A DNA stretch of 64,000 bases from an uncultured Chitinophaga sp. (lineage in GTDB: Bacteria; Bacteroidota; Bacteroidia; Chitinophagales; Chitinophagaceae), in contig NZ_CAMLHC010000002.1 of the NCBI RefSeq assembly GCF_946479755.1, positions 372,001-436,000 of the forward strand, written 5' to 3'. A program made the translations under genes and the position numbers. The notes beneath the pieces are model-generated. The model did not search any database. It was not told where the DNA came from and saw only the letters and a list, made by a program, of their open reading frames with translations. The first letter of the stretch is position 1. The number at the start of each line of letters is the position of its first letter. Below are positions 15,694-25,600 of this stretch, piece after piece.

Positions 15694-17022
15694 ATGTTAA
15701 TATTACCAGCTATCATTCAAACACTTTATCTAAATAATACGCACAGCGACCCTTTGGCTAATACACTGGGTTTTCCTTCCCCGGAATTTAACTGGATGAG
15801 TTGGGCGTTAAGCGCAGCGCAACTTCATAAATTGTATGGTGAGGTCCATTTATATACCAATGACGCCGGAAAAGAAGTATTGATAAATCGTTTGCGGCTT
15901 CCCTATACGCATGTCCATACTGTTTTTAATGAAACGACAGTACCTGCAGCTTTGTGGGCAATGCCCAAATTGCTGACTTATAGCCTTCAAAAAGCGCCGT
16001 TTGTCCATTTTGACGGAGACGTGTTTCTTTGGGAGCCGATGGACAAATGTCTTGGAGAAGCTGCGCTTATTGCGCAGAATCAGGAGCATACGGCTTCATT
16101 CTATCGACCTATATTACAGGATCTTCATCAGCAAGGAGCCTGGTTGCCTGATTGCCTCACTTCTGCCGTGACCTCCGAAGCACCCATTGTGTCCTATAAT
16201 GCAGGTATCATAGGAGGCTCGAACATTGATTTCTTCCATCGGTATACGAATGAAGCTTTTCGTATGATAGCGGAAAACCGCAGTAAGCCTGCAGTGTTGG
16301 AACATCCTGAATTTAATATGATTTATGAGCAGGTTATATTCGGCATGCTGGCCGCCGGCGAAAAAATGCCAGTCAACTGCTATTTTCGGCAACCTGTAGT
16401 CGATATGGCTTATAAAGGGATTACCAACTTCAATGAGGTACCTTCCAAAAAGAAGTTTATCCATTTACTCGGTGGCTTCAAAAAGCATCTTGACACCTGT
16501 TTGATGCTTGCCAAGAGGCTGCGGCGTGATTTCCCGGAATATTATTACCGTATCATATCGGAGTGTAAGAAGTCCAATATCACCATGCAGCTGCGTTGTT
16601 ATCAGGAAGAGCAGGTAAATGCAACAGCTTCAAAGCAGGATTGGCGTGCTGTTTATGAACACGAGCTTACCCAGTTTGAGAAATTTGACCTTACATTTGG
16701 AAATGATGAGCGTCTGTCCCGGGCTCTGTTTCAAACTAATAAACTGCTAAAGAAAAAATATGACAAATCGGACGGAGAGAAAAAACTATTATGCCGCATA
16801 CCTTCCGGCTATGTCAAAATGTTCAGAAAGGTGGTGTGTGATGAACTGGACACGCTGCTGGTGTCGCATCTGGGAAGGCCCCGCCGTCTGGATGCTATCA
16901 TGGATTATCTCAGGCAATTTTTTGATGAAGCAGAAATAGAAAAAAATCCCGCATCCTATCGTGAGCTGGTCTTACTGCATCTCAAGCGGGGATGTGGCAA
17001 TCAATTATTCTCTATCAGCTGA
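15694..17022 (+). CDS. Glycosyltransferase-like protein (DUF6734-type) in the peptide cassette
   Basis: 442 residues, no signal peptide, so cytoplasmic. The N-terminal 270 residues look like a GT-A glycosyltransferase: PFVHFDGDVFLWEP gives a DxD-like motif (Asp107-Gly-Asp109), preceded by VHLYTNDAGKEVL and followed by SYNAGIIGGSN. I believe it belongs to the uncharacterised Bacteroidota family DUF6734, but could not check. The C-terminal 150 residues are helical and unassigned. The gene ends the cassette and overlaps the convergent DMT gene by 8 bp. A role in glycosylating the neighbouring peptide is an inference. Confidence 0.65.
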   Translation: MLILPAIIQTLYLNNTHSDPLANTLGFPSPEFNWMSWALSAAQLHKLYGEVHLYTNDAGKEVLINRLRLPYTHVHTVFNETTVPAALWAMPKLLTYSLQKAPFVHFDGDVFLWEPMDKCLGEAALIAQNQEHTASFYRPILQDLHQQGAWLPDCLTSAVTSEAPIVSYNAGIIGGSNIDFFHRYTNEAFRMIAENRSKPAVLEHPEFNMIYEQVIFGMLAAGEKMPVNCYFRQPVVDMAYKGITNFNEVPSKKKFIHLLGGFKKHLDTCLMLAKRLRRDFPEYYYRIISECKKSNITMQLRCYQEEQVNATASKQDWRAVYEHELTQFEKFDLTFGNDERLSRALFQTNKLLKKKYDKSDGEKKLLCRIPSGYVKMFRKVVCDELDTLLVSHLGRPRRLDAIMDYLRQFFDEAEIEKNPASYRELVLLHLKRGCGNQLFSIS

Positions 17023-17893
17023 CCCGCCGCTTCTGCCGCACGGAAATCACCGTTTGCAATATCACAGAAATACCCACCAGCGCTAATCCCACGTAAAATG
17101 CACCGTTTACCTGTTTCCCTTCTCCAAAAAACAGAAAAGCGATGGTAATGGCATAAATGGGTTCCAGGTTAAAACTCAGATTGACCGTAAAAGCCGGGAC
17201 TTTCTTCAGCGTCTCTGCAAACATGATGTATAACCCCACGGTACAGATCAGGGATAACAGCAACAGGTATACGATATCTTCCCCGACCGGGATAATATTT
17301 TTCATCGGGAAGAAATAAAGATACACCGGCAATAAAATGCTCCAGCCCACAGTACCACCCATCATCTGGTAGTAGTTGATCAGCTTACTGTCGTACCGTT
17401 TTACCAGCCGTTCGTTGTAGATGGTGTACAGTGCCGCGAAAGCGGATGATACGGTACCCAGCGCAATGCCCAGCTGATAAGACACGTCGAAGTGAAAAAT
17501 GAGGCTGATACCCAGCAGGGTAAACAGGCTTAACACCAGCTCTGTGACCGCGAACTTCTTTTTGTTGATGAGCGGCGCAAAAATCGCGGTAAAAAAGCTG
17601 GTCAGGCAATAGCAAACAGCGCCGATGGAAATGTTTCCGTATTTAATGCTGCCGTAAAAGAAAATCCAGTGAATGGTGATGAGCAGCCCGATCTTCGCGA
17701 TGTCAAATTTCTCCCGCCGGGAAATAGCAGTACTGACTTTGAATATTTTCACAATAAAAAACAACCAGGCAAAAGAGAAAAATATCCTGTACCAGACCAG
17801 CAGCCCTTCGTTGAGAGAGATCAGTTTGCCGAATATGCCGGTGAAGGCAGCGATGATCACCGACAGGTGTAAGATGAGATATGTTTTTTTCAT
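17015..17893 (-). CDS. EamA/DMT-family transporter
   Basis: 292 residues with ten hydrophobic segments arranged as two EamA repeats. The second begins near residue 150 (ALYTIYNERLVKRYD) and ends in a typical LEPIYAITIAFLFFGE ... GLALVGISVIL segment. Members export metabolites or drugs; the substrate is unknown. It is transcribed alone, convergent with the glycosyltransferase-like gene (8-bp overlap). A role for the upstream peptide cassette is possible but unsupported. Confidence 0.88.
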   Translation of the reverse strand: MKKTYLILHLSVIIAAFTGIFGKLISLNEGLLVWYRIFFSFAWLFFIVKIFKVSTAISRREKFDIAKIGLLITIHWIFFYGSIKYGNISIGAVCYCLTSFFTAIFAPLINKKKFAVTELVLSLFTLLGISLIFHFDVSYQLGIALGTVSSAFAALYTIYNERLVKRYDSKLINYYQMMGGTVGWSILLPVYLYFFPMKNIIPVGEDIVYLLLLSLICTVGLYIMFAETLKKVPAFTVNLSFNLEPIYAITIAFLFFGEGKQVNGAFYVGLALVGISVILQTVISVRQKRRVS

Positions 17894-18124
17894 ATGGCAT
17901 TACAATATAACAAAAACAACATTCATTATATTGTCAATTGTTGTTTGAGCCAGCCTCCAGGCGGATTCATCATCGGGATAAGACAGGTGCTTGCGAAACC
18001 TGGATAAAAATAGTAAATTCAGAGTGTCTGCAACGGTCGATCCCGTCATGCAGGAAAGCCTTGCTGCAGATGGTAAGCTGGTGTGGTATGTAATTTTAGC
18101 GCAGAATAACCAAAATCCGTATAT

Positions 18125-20065
18125 ATGAAACCTCATCTATTAACCGCCTTCCTTCTCAGGAAGATTCCTCTACTGCCGCTGTTGATGTTGCTGATGAACA
18201 CGTCTTCCTATGCACAAAGAGTGTATGTTAGCAGCCAAAGTTTCCAAATTTACGGACTATGCCTGGGCTGCACTGTTCAGAATCCGCAAAATGCTGTCGG
18301 ACCTGATGAAATCAATTATGCTTCCCTGCAAATTCCACTGGGACTTATAGGAAGAATTGAACAAACGCTGATTTTTCCTGCTGTAAAAAATTATACGAAA
18401 GTTGTTATTGGCATTGGCACCAACCAGCCAGGTTTATCTGCGCAGTTACTGGCTGGAGTGTCCGTGGAAACTTTTAACGGTAATATCTCCAATAACGACT
18501 ACAGGATCGTGGACAGTGAAATACTCAACATCGGCCTGTCAGGGTCCGGCGGAAGCAGGGGCACTATAGAATTTACTACCACCAAATCCTATGACCGGAT
18601 TAAAATAAGCCTCAATGCCGGCCTCTTAAACCTCAATGGCGGGCTTAATGTTTATTATGCCTACCAGCTGGATAACAGAATCTATGCAAGCAGCGAAACA
18701 CATAAAGTTCCCGGAGCGTGCACTAGTTGCGCTATCCAAAACCCACAGAATGCAGTTGGCCCTAATGAAGACGATTTCTCGACGTTGAACGTGTACGCCG
18801 AGCAAACCCTCTATTTTCCTGCAAAGAGAACTTTTACAAAACTGGTGATAGGGGTTGGCAGCGATTCTAAGCCTATTGAACAAATAAGACGGGAGAGAGC
18901 ATTGATTACAACAATCAACAAAGATGAGAATAATAGTCAGGAAGCAGTTGGCGGATTAAAACCAGATCCTCAAAATCCCTACCGGGGAACAATAGAATTC
19001 ATGACCTCAAAACCTTATGATGGTGTTGCGTTTACACTGATTAACCAGATAGATTACCGTGCGGATTTAAAAATTTATTACGCTTACCAGGACGAGCTTA
19101 TGCTGAATGCCTGTAAAGATGTTCCATTTGCCCCTTTTTATTATTTTCCCTTTAATGGAAATACCAGTAGTACAACCCCCGGATTTTATTTGAATGCATC
19201 TACGTTGTTTCCTGAATACAAATACAACATAGCGTGCGACCGGGGGCTCACTTCCACAACGTCATCCTACACGCTTGAAAGCCCGGACATCCCGCCATCG
19301 CTTGATACCGGAGACATTACCATTGCGTTCTGGGCTGATATAAGAGAAGGTGACCCACGGATCCCTGATCCGGATAATCCGGGAGAATATCTCCCTCCTG
19401 CAGGGCCACAACCTTTTCTTACGCTGGAAGCTTTTGGTCAAAAGTTCCATATGACGCCTGAGCACCTTCAGGTTGGTGAGGAATTTGACGGCGGGGAAAT
19501 TGAACAAAGGCCGGGTTATGCCCACTATGTATTGGTCTTAAAGGCAGATGCCTCGGAAGTAGACAATGCCTGCATTTATATTAACGGAAAACCAGGCGAT
19601 GGAGAGCAAAATTGCACCTCATGGACACAGGAGAGACGAAGTAACCATAAAAAGATCAAAATTGCCCTCGACCGGGCGGATATCGATGAACTGGTAATAT
19701 ATAACAGAGCGCTGTTTGATGACGAAATACGCCTGCTGGCGCACGCCTATCCTGTATCTCCAAACGCAGTAACCACCGCCCGGACAGCGGTAGCAAACAA
19801 AATGAAAACGGCTGCCGCAAAAGAAAATAGAAAGCTGACGATATCGCCTAACCCAACAACCGGACAGATTACTTTACAGGGAAACCTTCCCCTGGAAGAT
19901 GCGGAGATCATTGTAAGGAATACTGTAGGCGCGGAAGTTTATCGTTCCAGAGTAAGATCCACCGTTATTGATTTGCCTGCAACGTTACCAGGAGGGATGT
20001 ATATACTTACCTTGCGCACGAAAGATAAAAAAGTATTTACCCGTAAAATTCTCCTGACAAGATAA
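18125..20065 (+). CDS. Secreted LamG-like protein with tandem repeats and T9SS sorting domain
   Basis: 646 residues. After a signal peptide (ends SSYAQ), two related modules of about 150-180 residues (about 32-185 and 190-330) each open with a C-x2-C pair followed by QNPQNAVGP. A LamG/concanavalin-like domain follows (about 340-545), then a type A T9SS C-terminal domain (ISPNPTTGQITLQGN ... GGMYILTLRTKDKKVFTRKILLTR). The protein is therefore secreted and probably attached to the cell surface. The repeated modules are unassigned and could be adhesive or carbohydrate-binding. It stands alone and is followed by a strong terminator. Confidence 0.85.
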   Translation: MKPHLLTAFLLRKIPLLPLLMLLMNTSSYAQRVYVSSQSFQIYGLCLGCTVQNPQNAVGPDEINYASLQIPLGLIGRIEQTLIFPAVKNYTKVVIGIGTNQPGLSAQLLAGVSVETFNGNISNNDYRIVDSEILNIGLSGSGGSRGTIEFTTTKSYDRIKISLNAGLLNLNGGLNVYYAYQLDNRIYASSETHKVPGACTSCAIQNPQNAVGPNEDDFSTLNVYAEQTLYFPAKRTFTKLVIGVGSDSKPIEQIRRERALITTINKDENNSQEAVGGLKPDPQNPYRGTIEFMTSKPYDGVAFTLINQIDYRADLKIYYAYQDELMLNACKDVPFAPFYYFPFNGNTSSTTPGFYLNASTLFPEYKYNIACDRGLTSTTSSYTLESPDIPPSLDTGDITIAFWADIREGDPRIPDPDNPGEYLPPAGPQPFLTLEAFGQKFHMTPEHLQVGEEFDGGEIEQRPGYAHYVLVLKADASEVDNACIYINGKPGDGEQNCTSWTQERRSNHKKIKIALDRADIDELVIYNRALFDDEIRLLAHAYPVSPNAVTTARTAVANKMKTAAAKENRKLTISPNPTTGQITLQGNLPLEDAEIIVRNTVGAEVYRSRVRSTVIDLPATLPGGMYILTLRTKDKKVFTRKILLTR

Positions 20066-20089
20066 AGTTAAAACACAGACAAAAAACGA

Positions 20090-20121
20090 AAAAGCCGCCT
20101 CGAAAAATAGAGGCGGCTTTT
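20090..20121. terminator. Bidirectional terminator
   Basis: A 12-bp perfect stem, AAAAGCCGCCTC with GAGGCGGCTTTT, and an 8-base loop. A-rich and T-rich flanks lie on both sides, so it can serve the LamG gene (+) and the convergent metallopeptidase gene (-). Confidence 0.85.
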
Positions 20122-20181
20122 CATTTGTAAAACGTGCATCATTTACATGCCGAAGAATCGGGATGACATTTTTCCAGGTAT

Positions 20182-20889
20182 TTATAAAGCTGGCCGGCTG
20201 GCGTAGTCCTGCCACAGGTCATCCAGGGATTTACCTGTCTGGCTTTGCCAGATACCGGGTGAATATGTTTTGCGGCGCATATGGTCGTCGAGTATTTTGA
20301 CGAGCTTGTCGCTGAAATTTTTTTCGAGCCATACCAGGAAACGCGCAGTGATACGATAGCTGTTGTCGTACCGCTGTGACGGGTTAAACGTCGTCAGCGA
20401 CCAGCCGGCGCCGGCGTTATCCACACCATACCGGTAGCGCACATAGTCTGCGATGCCTTCTGTGAGCCAGCCGGGGCCGGCGCCTCCCGGGTACGACTGT
20501 ACGACGTGCATCACTTCATGTGTCACCACATCGATATCACCGGGATGTTGCCGGAACCATTCGGGGTTATATACTACGCGTCCGCCGCTGGTGGCGGCTA
20601 CGCCGGTGTAAGAAGGATCGATCACAAAAGTGACCTTCTTCAGCGTGTTGGGATTATAGGCATTGGCCAGCACCGGATATACGGTAAAGAAAGTATTGAT
20701 CATTCTTTCTTTTAGCTGCAGGTCGAAAGTGGGCGATTGGTTGATGAACACCAGCGTATAGTCTCCGCGGGTAATGGAATCGGTGGTGACGGCCGGCATA
20801 GCGGCTGCCGGTGCAGCGGTACTGCTGTCGTGGGCACAAGCATGGAAGAACAGGCCGGTGCAAAGTATGATTAATCGGATCGTTTTCAT
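20182..20889 (-). CDS. Basic secretory protein (BSP) family metallopeptidase, lipoprotein
   Basis: 235 residues. A lipoprotein-type signal ends at Cys18 (FFHAC). The zinc site HEVMH is at 124-128, with the glutamate of WLTEGIADYVRYRYG at 144 as third ligand, matching the plant-type basic secretory protein peptidase family. It should degrade peptides at the cell surface or in the periplasm. Its ATG lies 1 bp past the SusD stop, so it is tightly coupled to the SusC/SusD pair, which may then import peptides or glycoprotein fragments. Confidence 0.88.
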   Translation of the reverse strand: MKTIRLIILCTGLFFHACAHDSSTAAPAAAMPAVTTDSITRGDYTLVFINQSPTFDLQLKERMINTFFTVYPVLANAYNPNTLKKVTFVIDPSYTGVAATSGGRVVYNPEWFRQHPGDIDVVTHEVMHVVQSYPGGAGPGWLTEGIADYVRYRYGVDNAGAGWSLTTFNPSQRYDNSYRITARFLVWLEKNFSDKLVKILDDHMRRKTYSPGIWQSQTGKSLDDLWQDYASRPAL

Positions 20890-20890
20890 A

Positions 20891-22597
20891 TTACCAGCCC
20901 TCGTTTTGTTTTAACTGTGTATTCCGTAAGGTTTCGTCGGTGGTGATAGGGATCACGTACATGGCATTGCGCCAGAGGCGGTCTTCCACTTTGAACTTTT
21001 CATAACGGTAACCGTCCGGTGCAGCGGCATCGGCGATGGGCCGCATACCCCAGATGGTTTTTTCGGTGTTCTCTGCGATCTTCCAGCGCCGCACATCCCA
21101 GAAGCGGTGGTTCTCGAAGCTTAACTCAATTCTTCTTTCGTTGCGGATGCGTTTACGCATCTCGGCCTGACTCAGACCGGCAGGCAGCGATGGCTGGCCG
21201 GCGCGGGTGCGTATCAGGTTGATATACCTGGCGATATCGGCGTTGCCGGGGTCATATTCGTTGAGTGCTTCCGCGTAGCTGAGGTAGAACTCTGCCAGCC
21301 GGAAGAGGATACCGTGCACATCGCGGCCCGGGCCCTGGTTCACGGTGATGCTTTCGTTGGCCAGTTTGCGGCAGCTGTAGCCGGTACGGGTATGGTCTGT
21401 CTGGGTGCTTTGTTCGTCTTTCCCTCTTTCAAACGTTTCTATTTTCCGTCCTTTCCAGGGGGCGCCGTTGTAGCTGATATCGGTGTAAAAACGCGGATCG
21501 CGGCCTGTATAAGGTCTGGCCGGGTCATAACCGGAGGCGGGATCGGTAATGGGCAGGCCATTGGCCATTTCATAATCGTCCACCAGGTTTTGGGTGGGCG
21601 AGCATCCGGACCATCCGTTGCTGCCATAAGGGAAGAGGTAACGGTCATAATCCTGGTTGGCTTCTTTCATTCTTACCCAGATTACTTCGGGGCTCAGCAA
21701 CGTATTGCTGGTGAACATGGTCAGCCTGTCTGCCAGTGTATTTTCCAGTCTGTAGGCGGTGCCTCCCTGTGCCTGCAGATCTATCACCGCTTTGGCGGCG
21801 GCAGCGGCCTTGCGCCATTTTTCCGGGTCGGAGGCGGTGTTGTTGGAGCTGATATCTGCGAGGAAACCGTTCTTGCCGGCGATGGCCCAGAGCGGACTGG
21901 CGCTGTAGAGCAGCATACGTGCCTTGAGGGCGAGGCAGGCGCCTCTGGTGACACGGCCCAGCTGTGTGGAGGGATAATTAAGCGGCAGCCGTTTGATCGC
22001 TTCGTCGCAGTCGGCCAGTATCTGGTTGATACAGGCGTCATAGGAGCTACGCGGTTGATTGAGCGCAACATTATCGTTCTGATCAATGGTTTTGGTGACG
22101 ATGATCACGCCGCCGAACTGACGCACCAGTTCGGCCAGGTAATAGGCACGGAGGAAATACACTTCCCCGATACGGTTGTTCAGCGCGCCGGGGTTGTTGG
22201 CATCATCCGGGGTGTTGTATTTGGCCACACCTTCCAGGATGGCGTTGGCCTGCCGGATGGCGACGTAGTTATCGCGCCACGTGTTACCGATAGGGTTGTT
22301 GTTACCGGACCAGGAACCGTTGTTAAAGCTCATGGAAGCCATCCAGTTGGAAGCGTCTTTGGCTTCGTCGGTGCCGGACGACATGGAATAGCCACCAAGG
22401 TAGGTATAGGCGCCGCGCAACCGGGAATAGAGATTGTTGACCACCTGGTCCGTCATGGCGAAGTTGGTGAAGATGTCCTGGTCTTGCTGCTGGGTGGTGG
22501 CGGCCCTGTCGAGATAGCCTTTTTTACAGGCGCTGAAGGTGAGGGTTGCCAGTACACAGAAGAGGATGAGTTTTTTATAGAGCGGTGAATATTGCAT
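20891..22597 (-). CDS. SusD/RagB-family nutrient-binding lipoprotein
   Basis: 568 residues with a lipoprotein signal (Cys24). The SusD fold is marked by an N-terminal DIFTNFAMTDQVVNNLYSRLRGAY segment, FLRAYYLAELVRQFGGVIIV (about 150) and the C-terminal RIRNERRIELSFENHRFWDVRRW. It binds substrate at the surface and partners with the SusC channel, which lies 11 bp upstream. The next gene is the coupled metallopeptidase. Confidence 0.95.
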   Translation of the reverse strand: MQYSPLYKKLILFCVLATLTFSACKKGYLDRAATTQQQDQDIFTNFAMTDQVVNNLYSRLRGAYTYLGGYSMSSGTDEAKDASNWMASMSFNNGSWSGNNNPIGNTWRDNYVAIRQANAILEGVAKYNTPDDANNPGALNNRIGEVYFLRAYYLAELVRQFGGVIIVTKTIDQNDNVALNQPRSSYDACINQILADCDEAIKRLPLNYPSTQLGRVTRGACLALKARMLLYSASPLWAIAGKNGFLADISSNNTASDPEKWRKAAAAAKAVIDLQAQGGTAYRLENTLADRLTMFTSNTLLSPEVIWVRMKEANQDYDRYLFPYGSNGWSGCSPTQNLVDDYEMANGLPITDPASGYDPARPYTGRDPRFYTDISYNGAPWKGRKIETFERGKDEQSTQTDHTRTGYSCRKLANESITVNQGPGRDVHGILFRLAEFYLSYAEALNEYDPGNADIARYINLIRTRAGQPSLPAGLSQAEMRKRIRNERRIELSFENHRFWDVRRWKIAENTEKTIWGMRPIADAAAPDGYRYEKFKVEDRLWRNAMYVIPITTDETLRNTQLKQNEGW

Positions 22598-22608
22598 AAC
22601 GATCGTTT

Positions 22609-25600
22609 TTAGAATCTAACATCAATACCGAAATTCCAGATACGCTGAATGGGATACATGGCGCCGTTGCCATCCCCTATTTCAGGGTCTACCTGGTAGT
22701 CTTTCAGTTTATCCCAGGTGAAGAGGTTCATACCGTTGGCGTATAAACGAACGTAGGAGAGTCCTACCGGTTTCACCCAGTTTTTGGGGAGCTGATAACC
22801 TATCTCTGCGTTTTTGAGGCGCACGTAGCTGGCATCCTTTACCCAGAACGAGGAGCCGCGGTGGTTGTTGCCGTTGGTGTTGCTGTGCAGGCGTGGATAA
22901 GTGGCTGTGGCGGCGGTTTCCGGCGTCCAGCGGCCGAGGTGGAAAGGTTTCACTTTGCCGCCCTGGAAGAACTCATACACAGCTTCGTTGTTGAGCATCA
23001 CATCAGTATGGGCTGCACCCTGGAAAAGCAGGGACACATCAAAACCTTTGTAGGCAACGCCCAGCGTGGCGCCGAACATGAGCTCCGGCGTACGGGCGTA
23101 ACCGATAGCCGTTTCATCAAAGTTGGACTGGATGAAATCATATTCCTTGCCGGTGAGTTTTTTGTATTTCATGTCACCGGGACCGTAGGCAGAGAAATTC
23201 TGGAAAGGGCTGTTGTCCACGTCGGCCTGGTCTTTAAAGAAACCTTCGGAGATAAGGCCGAATTTGGTGCCGATAGGGTGACCGGTGCGTTTCATCCAGG
23301 GATACGCCTGCGCTACTTCATCCTGGTACACGATGTTGTTGCGGGCGAAAGTGACATTGGGTTTGATGAAATAGTGCACTTTGCCGATGGTATTTTCATG
23401 GCTCAGCTCCAGCTCCAGTCCTTTGTTGTCCACGATACCGATGTTCTGTGCTTTGATGTCCTGACCAAATACATCGGAGAGGGTGTTGCGGCGGATGAGG
23501 ATTTTGCTTCTGCGCTGGGTGAAGAGATCGAGGGAGATGCCGAGCAGGTTTTTCCAGAAGCGCGCTTCGATGGCTACGTTAGCCTGACGGCCCCTTTCCC
23601 AGGTTACGCCGGGGTTGCCGATGGCGCCCTGTTTCCAGCCGTTGGCCTGACTGGCATTGGTGCCAAAGTAATAAGGATCGCCACCGCCCCAGGAGGTAAA
23701 CCAGAGAAACCGGTCGCTGCCTGCCTGGTCGTTGCCCACCTCGCCATAGGAACCGCGTATTTTCAGGAAGCTGATGGCGGCGATATTGTCTTTGATGAAA
23801 CTTTCTTCAGACAGTACCCATCCTGCGGAGATGGAGGGGAAGAAACCATAGCGGCTTTCTTTCGGGAAGTTTTCGGAGCCCTGGTAGGAGGCGCTGAACT
23901 CCAGCAGGTATTTCTGCATGTAGTTGTAGGTGCCCCGGAAGAGCAGCGACTGGTAGGCCTTGGGGATGGTGGACCCGCTTTCGTTGAGGCGGCGGTTCCA
24001 GAGCACCATGGCGGTGGCTTCATGACGGCCGAACTGCCGGTTCCAGTTGGCGGTGGCTTCCAGGTAGGTGCTGCGGTTGGCGCCGCCGCCGCTGAAAGAC
24101 CCGTTGGGGTCTATTTTGGTGTCCTGACCGGACTGTTTGTAGCTGGTGATGTTGCCCTGTCCGTCGTACAACGGCTCAAACACCGCGTAGTTACGGGTAT
24201 AGGAGGCGTTGGGGGAGTTGGTGTTGTCGTAGGAGAAAGACACTTTGGCCGTCAGGTTTTTGGTGATGACATCCAGTTTGCGGGTGAGGGCGAAGGTACC
24301 TTGCACGGTATTGTTGTACCAGCGGCGATATCCTTTCTGCGACAGTTCGCCGAGGATGTTGGACTGAAAGGTGCCGTTGCCCCAAAGAGAACCGTCGGGG
24401 TTCACGATGGGATAGATGGGCGCCATGCGGTTGGCCAGATTCATGATGGTGCTGGCGGAGTTGTTGCCGTCACGGCGGTCGGTCATGATACCGGCGATAT
24501 CTACGCGGGCGGTAAGATCGGGGGTAATGTCCACGTCTACGTTGGCGCGCAGGTTATACCGTTTCATGTTGTTGTTGCCGGTATAACCGTCTTTGTTTTC
24601 GGTGGTATGGGCATAGAGGCCATCCTGCACGTTGTAGCCGGCGGAGATGAAATAACGGGCGATGTTGTTACCACCGCTCACGTTGAGGTTGCCCTGTGCC
24701 ACGGTCGACGGTTTCATGATGAACTTATAGTAATCGGTGTTAGGCAGTTTGCCGCTTTTGTAGCCGTCCAGCTGCGTTGGTGTGAAGGCTGGCTGGGCGC
24801 CGTCATTTTTCAGCGCTTCGTTGAGCAGGGTGGCGTAGTCATAGGAGCCGAGGTATTCCGGCAGGCGGGTAGCTTCTGTTACGCCGGCGGAGGCGCGGAA
24901 GCTCACGGAAGGGGGACCGGCCTTTCCTCTTTTGGTGGTGATGAGGATGGCCCCGTTGGCACCGCGCATGCCCAGTACGGCGGTGGCGGCGGCATCTTTC
25001 AGGATGGTGAGTGTTTCGATATCGTTGGGGTCCACGTAGTCCATGGGCCTTTCAATACCGTCTACCATGATGATGGGGGAGGCGCCGTTGAGCGTGCCTA
25101 CGCCGCGGATGTACAGGTTGCTGGCATCCACGCCGGGCTCGCCGCTGCGCTGGGTGGTGATCAGGCCGGGAAGGCGTCCTGCCAGTGCGTTGGTGAGGTT
25201 GGACACAGGGCTTTGCACCAGTTCTTTGGTGCTGATGGAGGCGATAGCGCCTGTCACGGTCGCTTTTTTCTGTTGACCGTAAGCCACTACCACTACGTCT
25301 TTCAGGCCGAGGCTGGAGGGCATCATGGTCACGTCGGTCTGGTTGGAGGCGGACACTTCCACTTCCCTGGTTTCATAGCCGATGAAAGAGAACACCAGTG
25401 TTTTCATGCTGGCGGGCACCTGTATGCTATAGGTGCCGTCGCTTTGTGTCTGGGTGCCTCTGCTGGTACCTTTCACCTGTACAGAAACGCCAGGGAGCAC
25501 CACGTTGGTTTTGTTTTCCACCACAGAGCCGATAATGGTGCGCATGGCGCCGTTGTTGGTTGCGGGGGCCGGACGTACCGTGGTGTCGGCGGGATGGTTG

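Noticed and set aside
17900..18136. 78-codon minus-strand frame in the gap before the T9SS protein
   Set aside because: No motif, and it covers the promoter regions of two divergent genes.
21314..22588. Long plus-strand frame opposite the SusD gene
   Set aside because: Antisense shadow of a clear SusD gene; no start context or recognisable motif.
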